Source of the DNA: Variovorax paradoxus | Lineage (GTDB): Bacteria > Pseudomonadota > Gammaproteobacteria > Burkholderiales > Burkholderiaceae_C | Reading direction: 5' to 3' | DNA: 64,000 nucleotides | NCBI RefSeq assembly: GCF_018614875.1 | Contig: NZ_JAGGNW010000011.1 | Span: forward strand, 914,546 to 978,545 | Shown here: piece after piece, positions 18,771 to 28,263 of the stretch | Position numbering within the stretch: position 1 is the stretch's first letter | How the letters are laid out: each line of letters begins with the position of its first letter | The notes under the pieces: model-generated | What the model saw: only the letters and a program-made list of their open reading frames with translations | Told to the model about the DNA's origin: nothing | The model's database searches: none | Program-made: the position numbers and the translations under genes

Positions 18771-19970
18771 ATGCCGAACTTCCGCTCGCCCGCCTTCCTC
18801 ACCGACCACATCCTGCACACGCTGGCCTTCTATGCGCCGGCCGGCCGCGATGCCTCGGGGGGCTTCTTCCACTTCTTCAAGGACGACGGCACGGTGTACG
18901 ACCGGCGCACGCGGCACCTGGTCAGCAGCACGCGCTTCGTCTTCAACCATGCGATGGCCTACCGGCGCTTCGGCCATGCCGAAGACCTTGCCGCCGCGCG
19001 CCATGGCCTGGCGTTCGTGCAGCATGCGCATGCGCAGCCCGGCGGCGGCTACGCATGGCAGATCGACTGGCACGCCGGCCGCGCCACCGTGCAGGACGGC
19101 ACGCAGCATTGCTACGGTCTGGCCTTCGTGCTGCTCGCGCATGCGCACGCGCTCATGGCCGGCATCGAAGAGGCGCGCGCGGGGCTGGAACACACCTGGC
19201 AGCTGATGGAGCGGCACTTCTGGGAGCCGCAGCACGCGCTCTATGCCGACGAAGCCACCCCCGATTGGTGCGTGGGGCCCTACCGCGGCCAGAACGCCAA
19301 CATGCATGCCTGCGAGGCCATGCTTGCCGCATTCGAGGCCACGCAGGAGGCACGCTTCCTCGACCGTGCGCTCGCGCTTGCCGAGTCGGTCACGGGCCGA
19401 CAGGCCGCGCTGGCCGGCGGGCTGGTCTGGGAGCACTACCGCGAAGACTGGTCGGTCGACTGGGACTACAACCGCGGCGACAAGAGCAACATCTTCCGGC
19501 CCTGGGGTTTCCAGACCGGCCATCTCACCGAGTGGGCCAAGCTGCTGCTGCAATTGGAGCGCGCGCTCGTTGCCGCGGGCCGCCAAGCGGACTGGATCGT
19601 ACCGCGCGCCAGGCATTTCTTCGACACCGCCATGCTCCGCGGCTGGGACGCCGACAACGGCGGCCTGGTCTACGGATTCAGCCCCGACGGCACGGTGTGC
19701 GACGGCGACAAGTACTTCTGGGTGCAGGCCGAAAGCTTCGCCGCCGCAGCCCTGCTGGCCGTGCGCACCGGCGATGCCGGCTATTGGAACTGGTACGACC
19801 GAATCTGGGCCTACGGCTGGGAGCACTTCGTCGACCACCGCCACGGCGCGTGGTATCGCATCCTCGCGCCCGACAACCGCAAGATCAGCGACGAGAAGAG
19901 CCCGGCCGGCAAGACCGACTATCACACCATGGGTGCATGCTACGACGTGCTGCGGGCACTCGGCGCCTGA
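18771..19970 (+). CDS. AGE-family epimerase/isomerase
   Basis: 399-residue (alpha/alpha)6-barrel protein of the N-acylglucosamine 2-epimerase / mannose isomerase family. Family segments are TRFVFNHAMAYRRFG, GGYAWQIDWHAGR, NMHACEAMLAAFEAT, FRPWGFQTGHLTEWAKLL and KTDYHTMGACYDVL, with the conserved histidines expected for sugar epimerisation. It probably interconverts mannose, glucose or fructose or a related free sugar. The ATG at 18771 begins MPNFRSPAFLTDHILHTL, as in the family. Confidence 0.88.
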   Translation: MPNFRSPAFLTDHILHTLAFYAPAGRDASGGFFHFFKDDGTVYDRRTRHLVSSTRFVFNHAMAYRRFGHAEDLAAARHGLAFVQHAHAQPGGGYAWQIDWHAGRATVQDGTQHCYGLAFVLLAHAHALMAGIEEARAGLEHTWQLMERHFWEPQHALYADEATPDWCVGPYRGQNANMHACEAMLAAFEATQEARFLDRALALAESVTGRQAALAGGLVWEHYREDWSVDWDYNRGDKSNIFRPWGFQTGHLTEWAKLLLQLERALVAAGRQADWIVPRARHFFDTAMLRGWDADNGGLVYGFSPDGTVCDGDKYFWVQAESFAAAALLAVRTGDAGYWNWYDRIWAYGWEHFVDHRHGAWYRILAPDNRKISDEKSPAGKTDYHTMGACYDVLRALGA

Positions 19971-19986
19971 TGAAAAACTTGCGCCC

Positions 19987-21549
19987 TCAATGCGCGCCTG
20001 CCGCGGCATCGCCACCGGCACCGCCGCGCTGCGGCTTTGCCAGCCACACCAGCGGAATCAGCAGCAGGAACAGGATCGCCGACGCATAGAAGATGTCGTT
20101 GGTGGCCAGCATGAACGACTGCTGGTCGACGATGCGGTTGATCTGGCCCAGCACCTGCTCGGTGCTCAAGCCGCTGCTCGCCAGCCCGGACATGGCGCTG
20201 GTCGCCGCGTTGTTGCCCTGGTTCACCGACTCCGCGAGTTGCGAGTGATGCAGCGCCGCCCGGTTCTCCCACAGCGTGGTGGTGATCGACGTGCCCATGG
20301 CGCCCGCGGTGATCCGCAGGAAGTTCGACAACCCCGACGCGGCCGGAATGCGGTCGGGCGTCAGGCCCGAGAGCGTGATGGTCACGAGCGGGATGAAGAA
20401 GAACGCCATCGCAACGCCCTGGATGATCGTCGGGATGATGATCGTCACGAAGTCGGCCTGCGTGTTGAAGTTCGACCGCATCCACAGCACCAGCGCAAAC
20501 ACCAGGAATGAAAACGTGGCGTAGCGCCTCGGGTCGATCTTGGCCACCGTGAGCCCCACCACCGGCGAGAAGAAGATCGCCAGCAGCCCCACCGGCGCCA
20601 TGATCATGCCGGCCTGCGTGGCGGTGTAGCCCATCCATTGCTGCAGCCACAGCGGCAGCAGCACCACGTTGCCGAAGAACAGGCCGTAGGCCACGGCAGT
20701 GGCCACGGCGCCCGACCAGAAGTTGCGGCGCTTGAAAAGCGACAGGTCGACCACCGGATGCTTGTCGGTCAGTTCCCAGACCAGGAAGAACGCGAAGCCG
20801 ACCACGGCGATGACCGCCATCGCGATGATCTCGGGCGAGTGGAACCAGTCGAGCTCCTTGCCCTTGTCGAGCATCAGCTGCATCGAGCCGACCCACAGCA
20901 CCAGCAGCGCGAGGCCGATGGCGTCGATCGGCACCTTGTGCGTGCTGCTCTCCCTGTTGCGGTAGAGCGCCCAGGTGATGCCCGCCGCGACGATGCCCAC
21001 GGGGATGTTGATGTAGAAGATCCACGGCCATGAGATGTTGTCGGTGATCCAGCCGCCCAGCAGCGGCCCCATCACCGGCGCGACCAGCGTGGTCATCGAC
21101 CACATCGCCATTGCGAGGCCCGCCTTGGCGCGCGGATAGCTCGACAGCAGCAGCGTCTGCGACAGCGGAATCATCGGCCCCGCGACGAAGCCCTGCAGCG
21201 CGCGGAACAGAATGAGCGTGGTCATGTTCGGCGCCAGGCCGCACAGCAGCGAGGCGACCATGAACAGGATCACGCTGGCCATGAACAGCCGCACCTGGCC
21301 GAAGCGCTGGGTCATGAAACCCGTGAGCGGCACCGCGATGGCATTGGCCACCGCGAAGCTGGTGATGACCCAGGTGCCCTGCGTGGTGCTCACGCCCAGG
21401 TCACCTGAAATGGCCGGCAGCGACACGTTCGCGATCGACGAGTCGAGCACGTTCATGAAGGTGGCGGCCGACAGCGCGATCGTGCCCCAGACGCGGGCGG
21501 CGCCCTCGAGCGGCGGATGCGCGACGTAAGCGGGAGCAGCAGTGGCCAT
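19987..21549 (-). CDS. DHA2-family MFS efflux permease, EmrB-like
   Basis: 520 residues with about 14 hydrophobic segments. Motif C of DHA2 drug exporters is seen in APVMGPLLGGWITD, along with NVLDSSIANVSLPAISGDL at the first helix and RALQGFVAGPMIPLSQ. It works with the HlyD-type adaptor and outer-membrane channel encoded upstream as an EmrAB-TolC-like pump for hydrophobic toxic compounds. The true start is 21549 (MATAAPAYVAHPPLEG). An open frame running further upstream is antisense-free overlap with the adaptor gene's frame, not a fusion. It is last in the operon. Confidence 0.9.
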   Translation of the reverse strand: MATAAPAYVAHPPLEGAARVWGTIALSAATFMNVLDSSIANVSLPAISGDLGVSTTQGTWVITSFAVANAIAVPLTGFMTQRFGQVRLFMASVILFMVASLLCGLAPNMTTLILFRALQGFVAGPMIPLSQTLLLSSYPRAKAGLAMAMWSMTTLVAPVMGPLLGGWITDNISWPWIFYINIPVGIVAAGITWALYRNRESSTHKVPIDAIGLALLVLWVGSMQLMLDKGKELDWFHSPEIIAMAVIAVVGFAFFLVWELTDKHPVVDLSLFKRRNFWSGAVATAVAYGLFFGNVVLLPLWLQQWMGYTATQAGMIMAPVGLLAIFFSPVVGLTVAKIDPRRYATFSFLVFALVLWMRSNFNTQADFVTIIIPTIIQGVAMAFFFIPLVTITLSGLTPDRIPAASGLSNFLRITAGAMGTSITTTLWENRAALHHSQLAESVNQGNNAATSAMSGLASSGLSTEQVLGQINRIVDQQSFMLATNDIFYASAILFLLLIPLVWLAKPQRGGAGGDAAAGAH

Positions 21550-21578
21550 GGGCTTTGCCTCGGAACCGTGGGCGGCGA

Positions 21579-22925
21579 TCAGCCGGGATGGGATTGCGAA
21601 GCAGCTTGTGCCGCACTGCCGGCACTTGCGGCCGGGGTGGCGGAGCGGCCCGCCGCTGGCGCCGCGGCGGCAGTCGGGGCGCCGCGGCCGAGGTTCGCGG
21701 CCACGATGCGGTCGACTTCGGCGTCGGCACCGTGGTCGAGCTTGCTGTAGACCTGCGTCTGCGAAGTGGCGATGGCGGTGGCGCGCGGCGCGTCGGCCAG
21801 CATCTTGCCGCTCTTCTGCGAGATGTCGATCTCGGCGTCCATCGAGAGGCCGATGCGCAGCGGGTTGGCCTTGAGCTGCTCGGGGTCGAGCGCGATGCGC
21901 ACGGGCACGCGCTGCACCACCTTGATCCAGTTGCCGGTGGCGTTCTGCGCCGGCAGCAGCGCAAAAGCGCTGCCGGTTCCCACGCCCAGGCCCGCGACCT
22001 TGCCGGTGTATTCCACCTTCTTGCCGTAGACGTCGGCCCTGAGCTTCACGGGCTGGTCGATACGGATGTTGCGCAGCTGCACTTCCTTGAAGTTGGCGTC
22101 GACCCACAGCTGGTTCAGCGGCACGATCGACATCATCGGCGTGCCGGCCGCCACGCGCTGGCCCAGCTGCACGGTGCGCTTGGCGACATAGCCGTCGACC
22201 GGCGCGGGCATGGCCACGCGCTGCGTGGCCAGGTAGGCCTCGCGCACCTTGGCGGCAGCGGCCTGCACGCTCGGGTGCTGGGCCACGCTGGTGCCTTCGG
22301 TCAGCGACTGGTTGCTTGCCAGCGCTTCGCGCGCGGCCACCACGCCGGCCTGCGCCGCGGCGAGCTGGCTCCTGGCATTGTCGAGCGCCGTCTCGGCGTG
22401 GTTGAGTTCTTCCTTGGAGACCGCGCCGTTGCCCGAGAGCCCACGGCGGCGCTGCAGGTCGTCCTGCGCCTTGGCGATGTCGCTCTGGGCCTTGACGATG
22501 TCGGCCTGGCGCAGCGTGACCTGCGCGGCCAGCGAACCGTTGTTGGCATAGAGCGTGCGCACCTGGCGCACGGCCTGGGCGAGCGCGGCCTCGGCCTGCT
22601 CGAGCGCCACCTTGGCGTCGGCGGGGTCCAGCTGCACCAGCGGCTGGCCGGCCTTCACGAAGTCGGTGTCGTCGGCGTTGATGGCCATGACAGTGCCGCC
22701 GATCTGCGGCGTGATCTGGATCACGTTGCCCTGCACGTAGGCGTTGTCGGTGTTCTCGTAGTGGCTGGCAACCAGCCATTCGTAGAGGCCCCAGCCGCCG
22801 CCGGCGACGATCACCACCGCGGCCAGTGCGGTCAGTGCGCGGCGGCGCTTGCCGTTGCCGGCGGGTGCTTCGGGGGCCGCGGAAGCATTCGGTGCAGCGG
22901 GCGTCGGAGTGTTGTTGTCGCTCAT
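21579..22925 (-). CDS. HlyD/EmrA-family periplasmic adaptor
   Basis: 448 residues. A single membrane anchor lies near residues 28-50, followed by the barrel-sandwich start ENTDNAYVQGNVIQITPQIG and a long helical hairpin (about 100-215), then VAMPAPVDGYVAKRTVQLGQ. The C-terminal 50 residues are Ala/Ser-rich and look disordered. It links the EmrB-like permease to the outer-membrane channel. The gene starts 29 bases upstream of the permease gene. Confidence 0.9.
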   Translation of the reverse strand: MSDNNTPTPAAPNASAAPEAPAGNGKRRRALTALAAVVIVAGGGWGLYEWLVASHYENTDNAYVQGNVIQITPQIGGTVMAINADDTDFVKAGQPLVQLDPADAKVALEQAEAALAQAVRQVRTLYANNGSLAAQVTLRQADIVKAQSDIAKAQDDLQRRRGLSGNGAVSKEELNHAETALDNARSQLAAAQAGVVAAREALASNQSLTEGTSVAQHPSVQAAAAKVREAYLATQRVAMPAPVDGYVAKRTVQLGQRVAAGTPMMSIVPLNQLWVDANFKEVQLRNIRIDQPVKLRADVYGKKVEYTGKVAGLGVGTGSAFALLPAQNATGNWIKVVQRVPVRIALDPEQLKANPLRIGLSMDAEIDISQKSGKMLADAPRATAIATSQTQVYSKLDHGADAEVDRIVAANLGRGAPTAAAAPAAGRSATPAASAGSAAQAASQSHPG

Positions 22926-22968
22926 GATGAAGTTCTTTCCGAAGACGAAATGGTCAGATCTGGTCGAT

Positions 22969-24459
22969 TCAGTTCAGTGCGGCCGTGGCGTGTGCGTTGG
23001 CCGGCGCCGATGCCGTGTTGCCGGCCGGTGGCTGCCAGCCGCCGCCCAATGCGCGCGCCAGGCCCACCTGCGTGTCGAGCGCGCGCGCGGCAAGATCGAC
23101 CGCCAGTCGGCGTTGCGCCAGCACCGAGGTTTCGGCGGTCAGCACATTGAGGTAGTTGCCCAGGCCCGCGCGGTAGCGCTGCACGGCGATGTCGTAGGCG
23201 CCTTCGGCCGCGGTCTGGGCGGCGCGCTGCTCGGCCTGCTGGCGTGTGATCGACTGCGCACTCGCGACCTGGTCGGACGCATCGCGCACGGCATCGATGA
23301 CGGCAGCGTTGTAGCTTTCGATGGCCACGTCGAGGTCCGCCGACTTGCCGCGCAGGTTGGCGCGCAGCTTGCCGCCTTCGAAGATCGGCAGGCTGATGGC
23401 AGGGCCCACGCCCCACTGCTCGCTGCCCGACTTGAGCAGCTTGCCGAAACCCAGGCTCTGGAAGCCCACGAAGGCCGTGAGGTTCACGTTGGGATAGAAG
23501 AGCGTCTTGGCGTTCTTCACGTCGCTGGTGGCGGCTTCGACGCGCCAGCGCGCGGCGGCGATGTCGGCGCGGCGGCCCAGCAGGTCGGCCGGAATGTTGG
23601 CCTGCAGCGCCATCGGCTTGACGCTCTCCAGCACCGGCGGCGCGAGCGATTGCGACACGTTGGGCTGGCCCACGAGCGCGTCGAGCGCGTGCTGCTGGAG
23701 TGCAATCTGCTCGTTGAGGGCTTCGATCTGCTGGCGTGCCTCGGGCAGGCCGCCTTCGCTCTGGCGCAGTTCGAGGCGGGTGTCCAGGCCGGCGGACACG
23801 CGGTCACGCACCAGCTTGAGCGTTTCGTCGCGCTGGGCCAGCGTGCGCTGGGCCACGGCGAGCTGGTCGTTCAGGCGCGCCCACTGGAAGTAGCTGCGCG
23901 CCACGTTGCTGGCCAGCAGCACGCGGGCTGCGTCGGCATCGGCGGCCGCGGCGTTGGCCGCGCCGATGGCGGTGTCGAGCGCGGAACGGTTCTTGCCGAA
24001 GAAGTCGAGCTCCCAGCTGGCGCCGAGCTGCAGCAGGCCGATATTCTGCGTGGAGCCGCCCAGCGGCGCCGGGTAGATGTAGTTGCTGTTGAACTTCTGG
24101 CGCTTCAGGTCGAGTTCGCCGTTGACCTTGGGCTTCAGCGCCGACTCGGCAATGTCCGCCGAGGCTTGCGCGCGCGCGAGGCGGGCCTGCGCGACCTGCA
24201 GGTTCGGGTTGCCGGCCACGGCCTGGTCGATCAGCGTGTTCAGCTGCGTATCGCCGAAGGCCAGCCACCATTGGCGGTCCACGCCCGGCACGGCGACAGC
24301 ACTGCTGTCCGCGGCAATGCCGAGCGACGAGGCATCGCGCATCCTGGCCTCCGAGCCGATGCCGGCCATGTCGGCGCAGCCGGCCAGCGCGGCCACCAGC
24401 AACGCGGCGGCCACGACGGGAGTGCGGCGCAAGGCGCGCGCGGCGAGGGAATCAGTCAT
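22969..24459 (-). CDS. NodT-family outer-membrane efflux lipoprotein
   Basis: 496 residues. The signal peptide ends in lipobox LAGC, and two outer_membrane_efflux repeats follow: NPNLQVAQARLARAQASADI in the first half and GRRADIAAARWRVEAATSDV in the second, the latter a NodT hallmark. It is the TolC-like exit duct of the tripartite pump. The start at 24459 overlaps the marR stop by 8 bases; the ATG at 24480 is less likely. Confidence 0.9.
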   Translation of the reverse strand: MTDSLAARALRRTPVVAAALLVAALAGCADMAGIGSEARMRDASSLGIAADSSAVAVPGVDRQWWLAFGDTQLNTLIDQAVAGNPNLQVAQARLARAQASADIAESALKPKVNGELDLKRQKFNSNYIYPAPLGGSTQNIGLLQLGASWELDFFGKNRSALDTAIGAANAAAADADAARVLLASNVARSYFQWARLNDQLAVAQRTLAQRDETLKLVRDRVSAGLDTRLELRQSEGGLPEARQQIEALNEQIALQQHALDALVGQPNVSQSLAPPVLESVKPMALQANIPADLLGRRADIAAARWRVEAATSDVKNAKTLFYPNVNLTAFVGFQSLGFGKLLKSGSEQWGVGPAISLPIFEGGKLRANLRGKSADLDVAIESYNAAVIDAVRDASDQVASAQSITRQQAEQRAAQTAAEGAYDIAVQRYRAGLGNYLNVLTAETSVLAQRRLAVDLAARALDTQVGLARALGGGWQPPAGNTASAPANAHATAALN

Positions 24460-24988
24460 TTTTATCTCCGCGGGCCGCAAGGGCCTGTGCGTTGTCGAGA
24501 ATGCGGCGCAGGTAGCCCTTGAGCTGCTCCCACTCTTCCTTGGTGAAACCTGCCAGGTGCTCGTTCTGCACCCGGCTCAGCACGTACGGCACTTCCTTGG
24601 CGGCGGCACGGCCCTCGTCGGTGAGCTCGATGTTGACCACGCGGCGGTCTTCCAGCGAGCGCACGCGGCGGCACAGGCCCTTGGCTTCGAGGCGGTCGAG
24701 CAGGCGCGTCATGGCGCCGGCGTCGAGCTCGCAGGCCCGGGCGAGTTCGGCCGCCGTGGTGGCTGCGCCGACGTGCAGCTTGTAAAGCGGCAGCCATTGA
24801 GGAAAAGTCGGACCGCCGGGCTCGCACATGCGGGTTTCCATGGCCTGGGCCACCGCGCTCATGATGCGGCGCATCAGATAGCCGACGCTTTCCTCCGCCT
24901 TGTAGGTCTCGGCGTGGTAGAAGTCGGCCGGCCGGCGCTCGGCATCGCCGGAGGCCGGGGGGACTTTCGGAATATCTGCATCGCTCAT
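24452..24988 (-). CDS. MarR-family regulator of the efflux operon
   Basis: 178 residues. The winged helix is clear: TAAELARACELDAGAMTRLLDRLEAKGL (recognition helix), then RRVRSLEDRRVVNIELTDEG (wing). It is the first gene of the operon with the outer-membrane factor, adaptor and permease, so it probably represses its own operon and is released by a pump substrate. The start at 24988 is forced by the promoter: the ATG at 25015 would lie between the -10 and -35 boxes. Confidence 0.9.
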   Translation of the reverse strand: MSDADIPKVPPASGDAERRPADFYHAETYKAEESVGYLMRRIMSAVAQAMETRMCEPGGPTFPQWLPLYKLHVGAATTAAELARACELDAGAMTRLLDRLEAKGLCRRVRSLEDRRVVNIELTDEGRAAAKEVPYVLSRVQNEHLAGFTKEEWEQLKGYLRRILDNAQALAARGDKND

Positions 24989-24996
24989 GGGTTGAA

Positions 24997-25025
24997 ATAT
25001 TAATTGCCTCGACAATTATTGTCAA
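24997..25025 (-). promoter_or_regulatory. Near-consensus sigma-70 promoter of the marR-efflux operon
   Basis: On the minus strand TTGACA (25025-25020), a 17-base spacer and TAATAT (25002-24997) form an almost perfect promoter. The predicted start site falls about 1-2 bases before the marR ATG at 24988, so the mRNA would be leaderless or nearly so. Confidence 0.8.
25011..25023. promoter_or_regulatory. Candidate MarR operator palindrome
   Basis: Perfect inverted repeat GACAAT-T-ATTGTC. It overlaps the -35 box of the marR promoter and lies between marR and the divergent ABC exporter (25066), so one bound dimer could repress both. A weaker plus-strand promoter (TTGAAA at 24992, AATTAT at 25014) would also be covered. 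Confidence 0.7.
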
Positions 25026-25065
25026 GGCCGCCTTTGTGATGGCAAGGGTCGGTAGAATCCGCGCC

Positions 25066-26850
25066 ATGGCTTCCTCCCCTCTGTCTTCACCGGCCAAGGG
25101 CTCGCCCCGATCGCTGTCGGGCCTGAGCCCTTTTCTTCGGCCTTACCGCGTGCAGATCGTGCTGGCGGGCATTTTTCTGGTGCTGGCCGCCGTCACCACG
25201 CTGGTGTTTCCGCTGGCGCTGCGCAGCCTGATCGACGGCGGACTGATCAGCGCCGACAAGGGCGCGCAGACCATGGCGCTGCGCGAGCACTTCGGCGCCC
25301 TTTTCGCCGTGGCCGTGGCGCTGGGCCTTTTTTCGGCCGCGCGCTTCTATACGGTGAGCTGGCTCGGCGAACGCGTCACGGCCGATCTGCGCAACGCGGT
25401 GTACGGCCATGTGCTGCGCCAGAGCCCGGCGTTCTTCGAAACCACGCAGACCGGTGAAGTGCTGTCGCGCCTGACGGCCGACACCACGCTGGTGCAGACC
25501 GTGGTCGGCTCGTCGCTGAGCATGGGCTTGCGCAATGCCGTGATGGGCGTGGGTGCGCTGGCGGTGCTGATCTGGACCAATCCCTATGTGATGGTGCAGG
25601 TGCTGGGCATCCTGGTGCTGGTGGTGCTGCCGAGCATGTGGTTCGGCCGCCGCGTGCGCAAGCTCTCGCGCGCGAGCCAGGACCGCGTGGCCGATTCGAG
25701 CGCCATCGCGGCCGAGGTGCTGAACGCGATCCCGGTGGTGCAGAGCTACACGGCCGAATCGCGCGAGGCCGGCCGCTTCAATGCCTCGACCGAAAATGCC
25801 TTTCGAACCGCCGTGCGCCGCACCAAGGCGCGTTCGGTGCTGGTGGCCTTCATCATCATCGCCACCTCGGCTGCGCTGCTCTGGGGCCTCTACCAAGGCA
25901 CGCAGGCCGTGCTGCGCGGCGACATCACGGCCGGCCACCTGGGCCAGACCGTGGTCTACGTGGCGATCCTGGCGAGCGCGACGGCCGTGCTGGGCGAGGT
26001 GTATGGCGACCTGCTGCGCGCCGCCGGCGCGACCGAGCGCCTGATGGAACTTCTGCATGCCCCGGCGGCCATCGTTTCACCGTCGAATCCGGCGGCCGCG
26101 CCCGTCCCCGTGGCGGGCAGCGCCGTCAAGTTCGAGGCGGTGACTTTTCACTATCCCTCGCGGCCCGGCACGCCGGCGCTGAAGAACTTCAGCCTCGACA
26201 TCGCGCCCGGCGAAACGGTGGCGCTGGTGGGTTCGAGCGGCGCAGGCAAGAGCACGGTGTTCCAGCTGCTGCTGCGCTACTACGATCCGCAGTCGGGCCG
26301 GCTGCTGCTCGACGCCGTCCCGCTGGCCTCGCTCGCACTGCCCGACCTGCGCACCCGCATCGGCCTGGTGCCGCAGGACGCCGTGATCTTCTCGGCCAGC
26401 GCTTTCGAGAACATCCGCTACGGCCGCCCCGACGCCAGCGCCGACCAGGTGCATGCCGCCGCCCGCGCCGCCTTTGCGCACGACTTTCTGCAGGCGCTGC
26501 CCGAGGGCTACGACACCTTCCTCGGCGAACGGGGGGTGCGCTTGTCGGGCGGGCAGCGCCAGCGCATTGCGATTGCGCGCGCCATTCTCAAGAACCCGCC
26601 GCTGCTGCTGCTCGACGAAGCCACGAGCGCGCTCGACGCGGAGAGCGAGCGCATGGTGCAGGCGGCGCTCGAATCGGCCATGGAAGGCCGCACCACGCTC
26701 GTGATTGCGCACCGCCTGGCCACCGTCCAGAAAGCCGACCGCATCGTGGTGCTGGACCATGGCGGCATCGTCGAACAGGGAACGCACGCCACGCTGGTGG
26801 CGCAAGGCGGGGTCTATGCCCGGCTGGCCGCCCTCCAGTTCACGGCCTGA
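25066..26850 (+). CDS. MsbA/LmrA-type ABC exporter half-transporter
   Basis: 594 residues: a six-helix transmembrane domain (about 25-320) fused to an ATPase domain. Walker A is GSSGAGKST, the signature LSGGQRQRIAIARAI, Walker B LLLLDEATSALD, and the H-loop VIAHRLATV. It works as a homodimer exporting lipids, drugs or peptides. The ATG at 25066 is preferred; one at 25036 would add ten residues. It diverges from marR across the palindromic operator, suggesting joint control with the efflux operon. Confidence 0.9.
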   Translation: MASSPLSSPAKGSPRSLSGLSPFLRPYRVQIVLAGIFLVLAAVTTLVFPLALRSLIDGGLISADKGAQTMALREHFGALFAVAVALGLFSAARFYTVSWLGERVTADLRNAVYGHVLRQSPAFFETTQTGEVLSRLTADTTLVQTVVGSSLSMGLRNAVMGVGALAVLIWTNPYVMVQVLGILVLVVLPSMWFGRRVRKLSRASQDRVADSSAIAAEVLNAIPVVQSYTAESREAGRFNASTENAFRTAVRRTKARSVLVAFIIIATSAALLWGLYQGTQAVLRGDITAGHLGQTVVYVAILASATAVLGEVYGDLLRAAGATERLMELLHAPAAIVSPSNPAAAPVPVAGSAVKFEAVTFHYPSRPGTPALKNFSLDIAPGETVALVGSSGAGKSTVFQLLLRYYDPQSGRLLLDAVPLASLALPDLRTRIGLVPQDAVIFSASAFENIRYGRPDASADQVHAAARAAFAHDFLQALPEGYDTFLGERGVRLSGGQRQRIAIARAILKNPPLLLLDEATSALDAESERMVQAALESAMEGRTTLVIAHRLATVQKADRIVVLDHGGIVEQGTHATLVAQGGVYARLAALQFTA

Positions 26851-26865
26851 ACCGGCGGCAGGCTT

Positions 26866-27327
26866 TTACTGCAGCGTTTCCTTGAGCGCCGCGGGGATGG
26901 CCAGCGGCAGCACCGGAATGCCCTCTTCGAGCAGCGCTTCGGTCTGCTCGCGGGTCGCCTGGCCGCGGATCCCGCGCTCTTCGGTTTCGCCGTAGTGCAT
27001 CCTTCGCGCCTCGTCGGCAAAACGCTCGCCCACGTCCTCGGTCTTCGCGAGAACTTCGCGCACGGCGCGCATCCAGCGTGCCTCCGGAGATTGTTCGGCG
27101 GGCACTTGGGCCTTGGCGGGCTCCGCAGGCGAAGCGGCGGCTTCTGCCGGCGCCTTCGCGTTGCCCAGGTTCAGGCGCGGCGCGCTCAGCAGCTTGACGA
27201 TGCGCGTGTCGGCACAGACCGGGCACTCGACCAATCCAGCCGAGAGTTGGGTTTCGAAGGCTTCATTGGACGCAAACCAGCCTTCGAAGCCGTGGCCATG
27301 CGAGCAGCGGAGATCGAGAACCTTCAT
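26866..27327 (-). CDS. DUF1178 family protein, 153 aa
   Basis: Begins MKVLDLRCSHGHGFEGWFAS with a later ECPVCAD pair, so Cys/His groups at the N-terminus could bind a metal such as zinc. An Ala/Pro/Glu linker follows, then RWMRAVREVLAKTEDVGERFADEARRMHYG, the family's conserved core. No function is established. It ends a gene string with NUDIX and DUF2818 behind the nuo operon, a repeated arrangement in Burkholderiales. Confidence 0.88.
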   Translation of the reverse strand: MKVLDLRCSHGHGFEGWFASNEAFETQLSAGLVECPVCADTRIVKLLSAPRLNLGNAKAPAEAAASPAEPAKAQVPAEQSPEARWMRAVREVLAKTEDVGERFADEARRMHYGETEERGIRGQATREQTEALLEEGIPVLPLAIPAALKETLQ

Positions 27328-27334
27328 GCGCGGA

Positions 27335-27940
27335 TTATCCCGCGCCGCCTTGCGTAGCGGTGGCTTGCCAATCGAGTGCCCATGCACCCGAAAGGACGTT
27401 CTGCAGCCAGAGCGTGCAGGTCAGCGACTTGGCATCGGTGAGCGTGCCGTCGCGGCACCAGGCCGCAACTTCGTCCGGCGTGGCCGTGAACACGTCGAGA
27501 AACTCGCCGTGGTCGAGTTGCCGCTTGCCGAGCGACAGGCCGCGCGCAAAGTAGATGTGGATGATCTCGGTGGAATACGCCACGGCCAGGTGCATGGCGC
27601 CGGCATAGGCCCACTCGCCCGCGGTGTAGCCGGTTTCCTCGAGCAGCTCGCGCTGGCCGCAGACCAGCGGATCTTCGCCCGCATCGAGCTTGCCGGCCGG
27701 AAACTCGACCATCACATGCCCGACCGGATAGCGGTACTGGCGCTCCAGCACCACGCGCCCGTCGCCGAGCAGCGGAATCACCACCACCGCGCCCGGATGG
27801 ATCACGTATTCGCGCGTGGCGCTGTGGCCGTCGGGCAGGCGCACGGTGTCGCGGCAGACCTGGAGGAAATTGCCCTTGACCAGCAGCTCGCTGGCCGTGC
27901 GTTCTTCCTTCAGGTGCGAATCGGTGATGGGAGAGGTCAT
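27335..27940 (-). CDS. NUDIX hydrolase, ADP-ribose pyrophosphatase-like
   Basis: 201 residues. The Nudix box is complete in GKLDAGEDPLVCGQRELLEE plus TGY, preceded by VMVEFPAG, which is typical of the ADP-ribose/GDP-mannose pyrophosphatase branch. It probably hydrolyses a nucleoside diphosphate sugar in the cytoplasm. Its start lies 1 base after the DUF2818 stop, suggesting co-translation. Confidence 0.88.
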   Translation of the reverse strand: MTSPITDSHLKEERTASELLVKGNFLQVCRDTVRLPDGHSATREYVIHPGAVVVIPLLGDGRVVLERQYRYPVGHVMVEFPAGKLDAGEDPLVCGQRELLEETGYTAGEWAYAGAMHLAVAYSTEIIHIYFARGLSLGKRQLDHGEFLDVFTATPDEVAAWCRDGTLTDAKSLTCTLWLQNVLSGAWALDWQATATQGGAG

Positions 27941-27941
27941 G

Positions 27942-28247
27942 TCAATGCCTGTGCTTCATGAGGTAGCGCCAGGTAAAACCCGGAAAGGCCAGCACGATGA
28001 ACAGCGCACCGGTCACGGCATAGAACTCCCAGCCCTGCGGCGCGATCTGCCCTGCCCTGCGCTCGAACAGCAGGCCGACGCCGCCGGCAATGAAGTACAT
28101 CACCACCAGTTCGCCGAAGCGGATCGCCAGCGGCTTGGGCCGTGTGGAGAGCGGCACGACGCCGAACAGCCGCTCATTGAGGAACGGCAGGTTGGCCGCC
28201 ACCAGCGCCACCACGAGAACGACCCAGACCGATGCGGTTTGCGACAC
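27942..28247 (-). CDS. DUF2818 membrane protein, 101 aa
   Basis: Small inner-membrane protein with three hydrophobic segments (about 5-25, 45-62, 75-92) and the family's NLPFLNERLFG motif. Its place directly after nuoN (17-base gap) is conserved in this bacterial group, hinting at a link to complex I, but no role is proven. Confidence 0.85.
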   Translation of the reverse strand: MSQTASVWVVLVVALVAANLPFLNERLFGVVPLSTRPKPLAIRFGELVVMYFIAGGVGLLFERRAGQIAPQGWEFYAVTGALFIVLAFPGFTWRYLMKHRH

Positions 28248-28263
28248 CGTGGGCGGGCCGGGG

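Noticed and set aside
19987..22779. Apparent 930-residue fusion of the EmrB-like permease with an upstream domain
   Set aside because: The upstream part is an off-frame reading of the adaptor gene; the permease has its own good start at 21549.
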